From Microthrixaceae bacterium (GTDB lineage Bacteria > Actinomycetota > Acidimicrobiia > Acidimicrobiales > DATDAH01), in contig JACJWK010000001.1 in the NCBI GenBank assembly GCA_020637195.1, forward strand, positions 124,001-188,000: a stretch of 64,000 nt of DNA. Reading direction: 5' to 3'. Shown here piece by piece: positions 57,021-64,000 of this stretch. The notes beneath the pieces are model-generated. The model saw nothing but the letters and a program-made list of their open reading frames with translations. It did not search any database and was not told where the DNA came from. The translations under genes were made by a program, and so were the position numbers. Every line of letters starts with the position of its first letter. Position 1 is the stretch's first letter.

Positions 57021-57543
57021 GGGCCCGGCACCGGCGTTCCGTGTGCGGCCGGGCGTCGAGGCCGACCTCGACGACCTCATGCGGCTCCGCGCCGACGTCG
57101 CCGCCGAAGGGGTCTGGATCGGTGCCGAGCTGCCGCTCGACGAGGCGGGGGACCGGTCGCGGCTGCGCCCGGGTCGTCCCGGCACCGCGACGTTCGTCGC
57201 CGTCGACGACGCCGGGCGCCTGATCGCCAACCTGGGCATCGAGCTCGCCCCCTACGGCGTCGCCCACCTGGGCATGGTCGTCGCCGACGGCTGGCGTGGG
57301 CGGGGCGTCGGCCGGGCCCTGCTCGCCGTCGCGCTCGACTGGGCCCGCGAGGCCGGGGCGCACAAGGTGGAGCTCCAGCTCTGGCCGCACAACACGGCCG
57401 CTCGTCGCCTCTACGAGCGCATGGGCTTCGTCGAGGAGGGCTACCTGCGTCGCCACTACCCCCGCCGCAGCGGCGAGCTCTGGGACGCGGTCGTGATGGG
57501 CTTGGTCCTCGACGAGGACCGCCCCGGGAGCTCGCTGCACTGA
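57013..57543 (+). CDS. GNAT family N-acetyltransferase
   Basis: Acetyl-CoA-dependent acetyltransferase, 176 residues. FRVRPGVEADLDDLMRLRAD, LGIELAPYGVAHLGMVVADG, the acetyl-CoA loop WRGRGVGRALLAVALDWARE and the C-terminal VELQLWPHNTAARRLYERMG with FVEEGYLRRHY. This form resembles RimI-like or aminoglycoside-type enzymes of unknown substrate. Last gene of the riboflavin group. Confidence 0.88.
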   Translation: MDEGPAPAFRVRPGVEADLDDLMRLRADVAAEGVWIGAELPLDEAGDRSRLRPGRPGTATFVAVDDAGRLIANLGIELAPYGVAHLGMVVADGWRGRGVGRALLAVALDWAREAGAHKVELQLWPHNTAARRLYERMGFVEEGYLRRHYPRRSGELWDAVVMGLVLDEDRPGSSLH

Positions 57544-57567
57544 CCGAGACCACGGGTACCGGGTCGC

Positions 57568-57573
57568 TAGCAT
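57568..57573 (+). promoter_or_regulatory. -10-like element for the sulfatase-fold gene
   Basis: TAGCAT, 8 bases before the ATG; no Shine-Dalgarno sequence in between. Confidence 0.4.
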
Positions 57574-57581
57574 CCCCGACG

Positions 57582-59687
57582 ATGGCGCCGCCGACCGAGC
57601 CGGGGTCGGGCGCGCGACCCGACGACGAGCCGTCCGCGCCGAGCCTGCTCGGCGACGGCGCCGTCCTGCTCGGCCTGAGCGGCCTCGCGGTGGCCCAGCC
57701 GCTGCTCGACCTGCTGGGCCGGAACCCGACCTACTTCGTCGCCACCGGCCTCAGCCCGGGCCGGATCCTCGCCCTGGCGCTGCTCGTGACCTTCGTGCCG
57801 CCCGCCGTGCTGCTGGCCCTGGAGGCCGTGGCCACCGTGGCGGACCGTCGGGCCGGCCGCCTCGTCCACCTCGGCGCGGTGGCCGTGCTCGGGGCGCTGC
57901 TCGGTGCCGGCCTCGCCCGCCACGTCGCCTCGAGCTCCGATGTCGCCACCGTCGCGCTCGCGGTGGTCGTGGGCGGCGCGGTCACGTGGGGCCGCGCCCG
58001 GGTACCGGCCGTCGCGCTGGGCCTGCGGTACCTGGCGGCGGCGCCGGTCCTGGTCCTCGGCGCGTTCGTCTTCGCCTCCGAGGCCACCCCGCTGCTCTTC
58101 GGGGGCCAGGCGGGAGCGGCAGACGTCGAGGTCGCCGACCCCGCGCCCGTCCTGTTGCTCCAGCTCGACGAGCTGCCGCTCGCCTCGCTGCTGCGCCCGG
58201 ACGGCACCCTCAACGAGGCCCGGTTCCCGGGCTTCGCCCGCCTGGCGGCGCGCTCGACCTGGTACCGCAACGCCACGAGCGTGTCGTCGGGGACGAACCG
58301 CAGCGTGCCGTCGATCGTCACCGGGACGCTGCCCGAGTCCGAGCTGCCCACCTCCGCCGACTACCCCGACAACCTCTTCACGCTGCTCGGCGGCTCCTAC
58401 GACCTCGACGTCCACGAGACCGTCACGCAGCTCTGCCCCACGTCGCTCTGCCCGCCGAGCGACACGCGGCAGGGCCCGTTGGGTGACGCGGTCGCCGACA
58501 GCCTCCTCGTGCTCGCTCACGTCGTGCTCCCGCCCTCGCTGCGCTCGTCGCTCCCGGCCGTCGACCGGTCGTGGGGGGACTTCTTCGACCGCGACGCGCT
58601 CGCCGGGGGAGGGGGCGGCGCCGAGGCCGAGGCCGACCCGCAGGTCCAGGGGGCGCAGCTCGACGCCTGGATCGCGGGTCTGGCGCCGCCGGGGGTGCCC
58701 ACCGTCTCCTACGCGCACGTCCTGCTGCCCCACAGCCCCTGGTTGCTGACCCGGTCGGGCAAGCCCCTCACCGAGCCCGGGCCCCTGCCCGGCTCCGACG
58801 AGGACGGCCGGTGGTCGACCGATCCCGTGCAGGTGCGCGAGGGCCTGCGCCGCCACCTGCTCCAGGTCGAGTACGTCGACACGCGGATCGACGCCGTGAT
58901 GGACCGGCTCGACGAGCTCGGGACCTGGGACGAGACGCTCGTCGTGGTGGTCGCCGATCACGGCGTGGCCTTCACGCCGGGCCAGCCCGGGCGGTTCCCC
59001 GCCGACGGGACCGAGGCCGAGATCTTCTCGGTTCCGCTCTTCGTGAAGTACCCGGGTCAGGCCGACGGCCGGGTCGACGACCGCAACGCCCTCACCATCG
59101 ACGTGCTGCCGACCGTCGTGGACGCGCTGGACGTCGGCACCGACTGGACCTTCGACGGGCAGTCCCTGCTCGACGAGGGTGAGCGGCGGGTGGACAAGCC
59201 CGTGGCCGGCAACGAGACGCACCTGCCGGTCTACGTCGACCAGGTCTTCCCGGTGGCGGAGCGCAACCTGTCGTGGCTCCCCGGGCTGGACGACGAGCGG
59301 GGCCTGGCCCCGGTCGCGCCGTACGCGGACCTCGTCGGCCGTGCCGAGGACGAGCTGGACGTCCGGGGCGAGAGCCCGATCGGCTGGCAGACCTTCGAGC
59401 CCGTCGAGGACTACACCGAGAGGTCGCCGACCATCCCGCTCGTCCAGGTGGGCACGCTGCTCGACGTGGCCGGCGACGTGCCGGCGTCGGGGCTGTTCGT
59501 GGTGAACGGCCGGGTCGCCGGGGTGCTCGACGACGTCGAGTGCGACGGCGATCGGTGCGGCTTCCGGGGCCTGCTCGACGAGCGCACGCTGCGACCGGCC
59601 GGCAACCGCATGGACGTGCTGCTGCCCGAGGTCGACGGGGGCCGGACCTTCGTGCGGGCCCGCTACGTGCCGATGCGCCGCGGCTGA
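57582..59687 (+). CDS. Membrane sulfatase-fold (alkaline phosphatase superfamily) protein
   Basis: 701 residues. About five N-terminal membrane spans (residues about 25-170, e.g. ILALALLVTFVPPAVLLAL and LVHLGAVAVLGALLGAGLA) are followed by an extracytoplasmic sulfatase-fold domain with metal ligands in VLLLQLDELP and VVVVADHGVAFTPG. The nucleophile region reads SSGTNRSVPSIVTG; the formylglycine motif CxPxR is absent, so it is not a true sulfatase. LtaS-like phosphoglycerol or phosphoethanolamine transferases have this plan. A role in envelope polymer modification is inferred. Confidence 0.82.
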   Translation: MAPPTEPGSGARPDDEPSAPSLLGDGAVLLGLSGLAVAQPLLDLLGRNPTYFVATGLSPGRILALALLVTFVPPAVLLALEAVATVADRRAGRLVHLGAVAVLGALLGAGLARHVASSSDVATVALAVVVGGAVTWGRARVPAVALGLRYLAAAPVLVLGAFVFASEATPLLFGGQAGAADVEVADPAPVLLLQLDELPLASLLRPDGTLNEARFPGFARLAARSTWYRNATSVSSGTNRSVPSIVTGTLPESELPTSADYPDNLFTLLGGSYDLDVHETVTQLCPTSLCPPSDTRQGPLGDAVADSLLVLAHVVLPPSLRSSLPAVDRSWGDFFDRDALAGGGGGAEAEADPQVQGAQLDAWIAGLAPPGVPTVSYAHVLLPHSPWLLTRSGKPLTEPGPLPGSDEDGRWSTDPVQVREGLRRHLLQVEYVDTRIDAVMDRLDELGTWDETLVVVVADHGVAFTPGQPGRFPADGTEAEIFSVPLFVKYPGQADGRVDDRNALTIDVLPTVVDALDVGTDWTFDGQSLLDEGERRVDKPVAGNETHLPVYVDQVFPVAERNLSWLPGLDDERGLAPVAPYADLVGRAEDELDVRGESPIGWQTFEPVEDYTERSPTIPLVQVGTLLDVAGDVPASGLFVVNGRVAGVLDDVECDGDRCGFRGLLDERTLRPAGNRMDVLLPEVDGGRTFVRARYVPMRRG

Positions 59688-59712
59688 CCGCGACGCGGCC
59701 GGACGACGGGCC

Positions 59713-60225
59713 TCAGGCGTCGTCCCCGGCCGGGCCGTCGGGACCGTCGGTCGCGGGCTCGCCGCCGCCGTTGACCTGCACGAACGCGAGCTGGATCTGG
59801 CTGAGCATCGTCTTGAGGTCGGCCTCGTGCTCGCCGAGGCGTCCGGCGACCGCGCCGAGCATCCCCGTCATCGCGTCGATGGCGACCTTCGCCTCGGGGA
59901 GGTTGGGGGGCTGTTGCTGGAGGTGCAGCGCGGCGAGCTCGAACAGGCCGACGGCGTGGTTGCCCACCATCACCTCGACGGGCGACTCGACCACCCGCTG
60001 TTGGGTGTCGGCCATCTCGACCAGGCGCTCGAGGTACTGCTGGCGCTCCTCGGGGCTGAGCTCGGCCAGGGCCTGTTGGAACTCGGCCCGCTGCTCCTCG
60101 GGCAGGCTGGCCAGCATGGCCTCGAGGGCGTCCACCGCCTCGTCGGCGCCGCCGCCACCGGCCGGGGCCGACGACGCCCGTCGGTCGACGGGCACCTCGC
60201 CCCCCGGGGTCCACAGACTGCTCAT
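59713..60225 (-). CDS. DUF1844-like protein
   Basis: 170 residues, function unknown. A Gly/Ala-rich N-terminus, then two helical segments (DALEAMLASLPEEQRAEFQQ and LSPEERQQYLERLVEMAD), then a domain resembling DUF1844: VMVGNHAVGLFELAALHLQQ, PEAKVAIDAMTGMLGAVAGR, LGEHEADLKTMLSQIQLAFV. DUF1844 proteins are often encoded next to infC in actinobacteria, and this gene is divergent from infC, which supports the call. The ATG has AGGTGGG about nine bases upstream. Confidence 0.75.
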   Translation of the reverse strand: MSSLWTPGGEVPVDRRASSAPAGGGGADEAVDALEAMLASLPEEQRAEFQQALAELSPEERQQYLERLVEMADTQQRVVESPVEVMVGNHAVGLFELAALHLQQQPPNLPEAKVAIDAMTGMLGAVAGRLGEHEADLKTMLSQIQLAFVQVNGGGEPATDGPDGPAGDDA

Positions 60226-60263
60226 CGGGTCGGCCCACCTGTCGTGATCGAGGTCATGGCTGG

Positions 60264-60270
60264 TAGTGTA
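60264..60270. promoter_or_regulatory. Overlapping divergent -10 elements between the DUF1844 gene and infC
   Basis: The plus strand reads TAGTGT (60264-60269) and the minus strand TACACT (60270-60265), so one seven-base stretch offers a -10 hexamer in each direction. For the minus strand a weak -35 (TTTCCA) lies 16 bases upstream; none is obvious for the plus strand. This would give infC a leader of about 190 bases. Confidence 0.35.
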
Positions 60271-60372
60271 CGGGGGCAATCGAACCTGGAAAGCGGGGTC
60301 CTCGGCCCCCACCCGGCCACTCCGCAGTGCGCCCGGGTCCTCGGATGTCACGCACCGCTCGTCGGTGCGGCG

Positions 60373-60400
60373 GCGGACGTCGGCTTTCTGCGGCGTCCGC
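60373..60400 (+). other. Hairpin in the infC leader
   Basis: GCGGACG (60373-60379) pairs with CGTCCGC (60394-60400) around a 14-base loop and is followed by a T-rich stretch (TTCGTCACTTTTG). It may be a leaky attenuator, as the infC-rpmI-rplT operon is autoregulated by L20 or IF3 in other bacteria; no specific L20-binding motif was identified. Confidence 0.35.
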
Positions 60401-60487
60401 TTCGTCACTTTTGCGAGCCGGTCGCCCCCGGCACCACCCCCCTCACGACCCCACCTCAAGGAGTTGCGCATTGAGCAGTGATCGGCC

Positions 60488-61132
<645 letters not shown>

Positions 61133-61155
61133 ATCCCCCCCTCCCGGAGAACCCC

Positions 61156-61350
61156 ATGCCCAAGATGAAGACCCACCGCGGCGCGGCCAAGCGCTTCAAG
61201 GTGACCGGCACCGGCAAGATCATGCGCCGCAAGGCGTACCGCGCCCACATCCTCGAGAAGAAGTCGTCGAAGCGCACCCGGCGCCTGGCCCGCGAGGCCG
61301 AGCTCACCGGCGGCGACCGCGAGCACGTCAAGCGCCAGCTCGGGCTCTGA
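61156..61350 (+). CDS. rpmI: 50S ribosomal protein L35
   Basis: 64 residues, very basic, with the family start MPKMKTHRGAAKRFKVTGTG and KIMRRKAYRAHILEKKSSKR. GGAG about nine bases upstream. Second gene of the conserved infC-rpmI-rplT operon. Confidence 0.97.
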   Translation: MPKMKTHRGAAKRFKVTGTGKIMRRKAYRAHILEKKSSKRTRRLAREAELTGGDREHVKRQLGL

Positions 61351-61415
61351 GCCCCGGCCGGTTCCGGCCGGCCCCCGTCCTCCGCACCTTCCCCGACACC
61401 TCGAAAGGACCCCCG

Positions 61416-61778
61416 ATGGCCAGAGTCAAGCGCGCCGTCCACTCGAAGAAGCACCGCCGCGCCACCCTCGAGCGGGCCAAGGGCTACTACGGCAACAAGA
61501 GCCGTAGCTACCGAGCCGCCAACGAGCAGGTCATGCACTCCCTCCAGTACGCCTACCGCGATCGGCGGGCGCGCAAGGGGGAGTTCCGCAAGCTCTGGAT
61601 CCAGCGCATCAACGCGGCCTGCCGCGAGAACGGCACCACCTACAGCCGCTTCATCTCGGGCCTGCGCCTCGCCGAGGTCGAGGTCGACCGCAAGGTCCTC
61701 GCCGATCTCGCGGTCACCGACGCCGCCGCGTTCGCCGCGCTGGTCAAGGTGGCCGACGAGGCGACCACCGCCGGCTGA
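61416..61778 (+). CDS. rplT: 50S ribosomal protein L20
   Basis: 120 residues. MARVKRAVHSKKHRRATLER, GYYGNKSRSYRAANEQVMHS, YRDRRARKGEFRKLWIQRIN and ACRENGTTYSRFISGL are family signatures. AAAGGA upstream of the ATG. In other bacteria L20 binds its own mRNA leader to repress this operon. Confidence 0.97.
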   Translation: MARVKRAVHSKKHRRATLERAKGYYGNKSRSYRAANEQVMHSLQYAYRDRRARKGEFRKLWIQRINAACRENGTTYSRFISGLRLAEVEVDRKVLADLAVTDAAAFAALVKVADEATTAG

Positions 61779-61810
61779 GCGGGAGGACCGCACCGACCGC
61801 GGGGGCCGCG

Positions 61811-62645
61811 CTGGCCCGCCTCTCCGCCCGCAACCCGCGCGTCCAGCGAGCCCGGCGGCTCGCCCGCCGGCGTCGCGACCGTGTCGACGAGCGGGCCTTC
61901 GTGCTCGAGGGTCCCCACGTCGTCGCGGCCGCGCTCGAGGCCGGCCTGGCGGTCGACGAGGTCTTCCACGAGCACGGGGCCGACCCGGCCGTGCTCGAGC
62001 GTGCCCGTGGCCGGGCCGTGCCCGTGCACGAGCTCGAGCCGGGCACCCTCGCCCGCATCAGCGACGCGGTGTCCCCCCAGCCGGTGCTCGCGGTCGCACC
62101 GTGGTGCGACGTCGCGCTCGACCGGATCGCGGCCGAGGCGGGGGAGCGGCCCGTGGTCGTGCTGCACGAGCTCGCCGACCCGGGCAACGTGGGCACCCTG
62201 GTGCGCACCGCCGAAGCCGCCGGCGCGGCAGGCGTCGTCGCCAGCGGTCGGGCCGCGGACGTGTTCGGCCCGAAGGCGGTGCGCGCGTCGGCGGGGGCCC
62301 TGTTCCACGTCCCGGTGGCCGTGGCGCCCGCCGTCGACGAGGTGGTCGCCCGGCTGCGCTCGGGCCGGGCTGCGCCTGCTGGGCGGCACCGCGGCGGACG
62401 CCGCCACGCCGTACGACGGACGGGAACCGCTCACCGGGCCGCTCGCGCTCTTCCTCGGCAACGAGGCCGACGGGCTCCCGGCGCCCGTGCGCGCCGCGCT
62501 CGACCGCACCGTGGCGGTGCCCATCGACGGCCGGGCCGAGTCGCTCAACGTGGCCGCCGCGGGCGCCGTGCTGTGCTTCGAGGCGGCCCGCCAGCGGCGG
62601 TCCGCGCGGTCGAATCCACCTGGCTCGATCCCGCCCATCTCGTAG
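61811..62645 (+). pseudogene. SPOUT/TrmH family RNA methyltransferase, frameshifted in this sequence
   Basis: 2'-O-ribose RNA methyltransferase next to rplT and pheS, the usual place for this gene. Substrate-binding N-domain (SARNPRVQRARRLARRRR, AFVLEGPHVVAAALEAGLAV), SPOUT motif 1 LHELADPGNVGTLVRTAEAA in one frame; motifs 2 and 3 (LFLGNEADGLPAPV, VPIDGRAESLNVAAAGAVLC) in another. The shift is at about 62372, where GGGCC seems to hold one G too many. No standard start precedes the homology; GTG 61901 is internal, so a CTG at 61811 marks the likely extent. Confidence 0.82.
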
Positions 62646-62648
62646 CGT
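62643..62648 (+). promoter_or_regulatory. -10-like element before the pheS leader ORF
   Basis: TAGCGT, overlapping the methyltransferase stop codon and 8 bases before the ATG of a 24-codon ORF that overlaps the pheS start. A second hexamer, TATGGT at 62683-62688, could serve pheS directly. Confidence 0.35.
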
Positions 62649-62656
62649 GGCCGCCG

Positions 62657-62731
62657 ATGACCGCCCGCCGCCTGCCGCTCACTATGGTCGGTGCTCCCCG
62701 TCCCCTGGAGGCCCGCGCCCGGTGTCGATGA
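62657..62731 (+). CDS. Possible 24-residue leader ORF upstream of pheS
   Basis: ATG to TGA, 24 codons, Arg-rich (begins MTARRLPLTM, ends EARARCR). It begins 8 bases after a -10-like hexamer and its stop overlaps the pheS start region, so translation could couple to pheS. It has no Phe codon, unlike the classic pheST attenuator peptide. In such GC-rich sequence a chance ORF this short is quite possible. Confidence 0.3.
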   Translation: MTARRLPLTMVGAPRPLEARARCR

Positions 62732-63759
62732 TCGAGCAGCTCGCAGCGATCGGCGACGACGCCGAGTCGCGCGCCGCCGAGGTCGCCACCCTGGCCGAGC
62801 TCGACTCGCTCGGCTCGGAGCTGCTCGGGAAGCGCTCGCGGCTCGGCGAGCTCAAGAAGGGGCTGCGCGACCTCGACGAGGACGAGCGCCGGGCCGCGGG
62901 CCGGGCCCTCAACGACGCCAACGCCCGCGTCCAGGCGGCCCTCGACGCCCGCCGGGCCGACCTCGAGGCGCAGGAGCGCCGGCGCCGACTCGACGACGAG
63001 CGCCTCGACCTCACCGAGACGATCGCGACCCGAGCGCTCGGGCACCTGCACCTGGTCACCCAGACCCACGACCGGCTCGAGGACGTGTTCGTGGGCATGG
63101 GCTTCACCGTCGCCGAGGGTCCCGAGGTCGAGACCGACTGGTACAACTTCCAGGCGCTCAACATCCCCGAGTCCCACCCGGCCCGCAGCATGTGGGACAC
63201 GCTCTACGTCGACCTCGGCCCGCCCGAGTCCACGGTGCTGCGCACCCACACCTCGCCCGTGCAGATCCGGGTGATGGAGGGCGGGCCGCCGCCGATCTAC
63301 TCGATCATGCCGGGCCGGGTGTACCGGCGCGACACCGCCGACGCCAGCCACATGCCGGTGTTCCACCAGATCGAGGGCCTCGTGGTGGACAAGGGCATCA
63401 GCTTCGCCGACCTCGCCGGCACCCTCGAGGCGTTCACCACCGCCTACTTCGGTGGCGCCATCCACTCCCGGCTGCGCCCGTCGTACTTCCCGTTCACCGA
63501 GCCCTCCGCGGAGTACGACATCAACTGCCTGTTCTGCCTCGGCGAGGGCTGCCAGACCTGCGGGCGGACGGGCTGGATGGAGCTTGGTGGCTGCGGGATG
63601 GTGCACCCCAACGTCTTCGCCAGCGTGGGCTACGACCCCGAGGAGTGGTCCGGGTTCGCGTTCGGCTTCGGCACCGACCGGCTCTCCATGAACCGCCACG
63701 GGATCAACGACATCCGCGAGCTGTTCACCAACGACATCCGCTTCCTCACCCAGTTCTGA
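62722..63759 (+). CDS. pheS: Phenylalanyl-tRNA synthetase alpha subunit
   Basis: Catalytic subunit charging tRNA-Phe, 345 residues. N-terminal coiled coil for tRNA binding (KRSRLGELKKGLRDLDEDER, ALDARRADLEAQERRRRL); class II core: GFTVAEGPEVETDWYNFQAL, HTSPVQIRVME, PGRVYRRDTADASHMPVFHQ, FTEPSAEYDINCLFC, GGCGMVHPNVFASVGYDPEE, FGFGTDRLSMNRHGI. GTG is chosen because GGAGG lies ten bases upstream; ATG 62728 is the alternative. pheT follows 13 bases later. Confidence 0.95.
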   Translation: MSMIEQLAAIGDDAESRAAEVATLAELDSLGSELLGKRSRLGELKKGLRDLDEDERRAAGRALNDANARVQAALDARRADLEAQERRRRLDDERLDLTETIATRALGHLHLVTQTHDRLEDVFVGMGFTVAEGPEVETDWYNFQALNIPESHPARSMWDTLYVDLGPPESTVLRTHTSPVQIRVMEGGPPPIYSIMPGRVYRRDTADASHMPVFHQIEGLVVDKGISFADLAGTLEAFTTAYFGGAIHSRLRPSYFPFTEPSAEYDINCLFCLGEGCQTCGRTGWMELGGCGMVHPNVFASVGYDPEEWSGFAFGFGTDRLSMNRHGINDIRELFTNDIRFLTQF

Positions 63760-63772
63760 CCGAGGAGCCCCC

Positions 63773-64000
63773 GTGAAGGTCCTGCTTTCCTGGTTGCGCG
63801 AGTTCGCCCCGTTCGAGGGCGACCCGGTCGCGCTCGGCGAGACCATGAGCGACCTGGGCATGGCGGTCGAGTCGATCGACCACCTCGGGGCGGGGCTCGA
63901 CGGCATCGTCGTGGCCCGGGTGCTCGACCTGCGCGAGCACCCCGACGCCGACAAGATCCAGCTCGTCGACGTGGACGCCGGCGACGGCGAGGCCCTCCAG
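63773..64000 (+). CDS. pheT: Phenylalanyl-tRNA synthetase beta subunit, 3' end outside window
   Basis: First 76 codons only. KVLLSWLREFAPFEGDPVAL, TMSDLGMAVESIDHLGAGLD and the start of the tRNA-binding/EMAP-like domain (IVVARVLDLREHPDADKIQL) are typical of PheT. GAGGAG five bases before the GTG is a good ribosome binding site. Forms the heterotetramer with PheS. Confidence 0.95.
   Translation, partial: MKVLLSWLREFAPFEGDPVALGETMSDLGMAVESIDHLGAGLDGIVVARVLDLREHPDADKIQLVDVDAGDGEALQ

Overview
The window is a contiguous 64 kb chromosomal segment of a very GC-rich actinobacterium. An actinobacterial origin is supported by mIHF beside gmk and rpoZ, a PriA without ATPase motifs, the run from rarA through two small envelope-type proteins, alaS, ruvX and mltG to aroE, and pervasive GTGA/ATGA stop-start overlaps. 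The queA-tgt pair and the overall gene order make a deep-branching class such as Acidimicrobiia my best guess, but that is inference. Almost everything is housekeeping. I find no phage, insertion sequence, CRISPR array, tRNA or rRNA, and no gene-free stretch longer than about 275 bases.

Layout. 0-3.2 kb (minus strand): a truncated FHA-GAF-nucleotide cyclase and a two-gene ABC exporter. 3.3-16 kb: ruvC-ruvA-ruvB, a glutamate-cysteine-ligase-like enzyme, an M20 amidohydrolase, queA, tgt, yajC-secD-secF, apt and relA/spoT. 16-25.8 kb: aspS, a minus-strand membrane protein, rarA, two small proteins, alaS, ruvX, mltG and aroE. 25.8-34.6 kb: a DUF4388 protein, a prepilin peptidase, an acyl-CoA dehydrogenase, then aroC-aroK-aroB-aroQ, an M24 aminopeptidase and efp. 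34.6-44.8 kb: nusB, an acetyltransferase and the complete de novo pyrimidine operon pyrR-pyrB-pyrC-carA-carB-pyrD-pyrF behind a PyrR-type leader. 44.8-53.1 kb: mihF-gmk-rpoZ-coaBC-metK-priA-rsmD-def-fmt-mog. 53.1-57.5 kb: riboflavin operon with FMN riboswitch, ribD-ribE-ribBA-ribH, a cold-shock-like protein and an acetyltransferase. 57.6-64 kb: a membrane sulfatase-fold protein, a DUF1844 protein, infC-rpmI-rplT, an rRNA/tRNA methyltransferase, pheS and the start of pheT.

Regulation that can be read directly: a PyrR binding loop plus an intrinsic terminator that falls inside the first codons of pyrR; a strong promoter with a TTAGAA/TTCTAA dyad in front of an FMN riboswitch; and, at about a dozen genes, a TANNNT hexamer 6-9 bases before the start codon, the signature of leaderless mRNAs.

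Sequence quality matters here. ruvB, the M20 gene, queA and tgt (5.2-9.8 kb) each carry several compensating one-base indels, and single disruptions occur in trmH and probably at nusB and infC. As most of these genes are essential or conserved, consensus errors are more likely than true pseudogenes. I did not find a convincing undescribed system. The most interesting items are the pyr leader, a palindromic element that joins ribD to ribE in one frame, a large intergenic inverted repeat before rsmD, and a possible leaderless 24-codon ORF overlapping the start of pheS.
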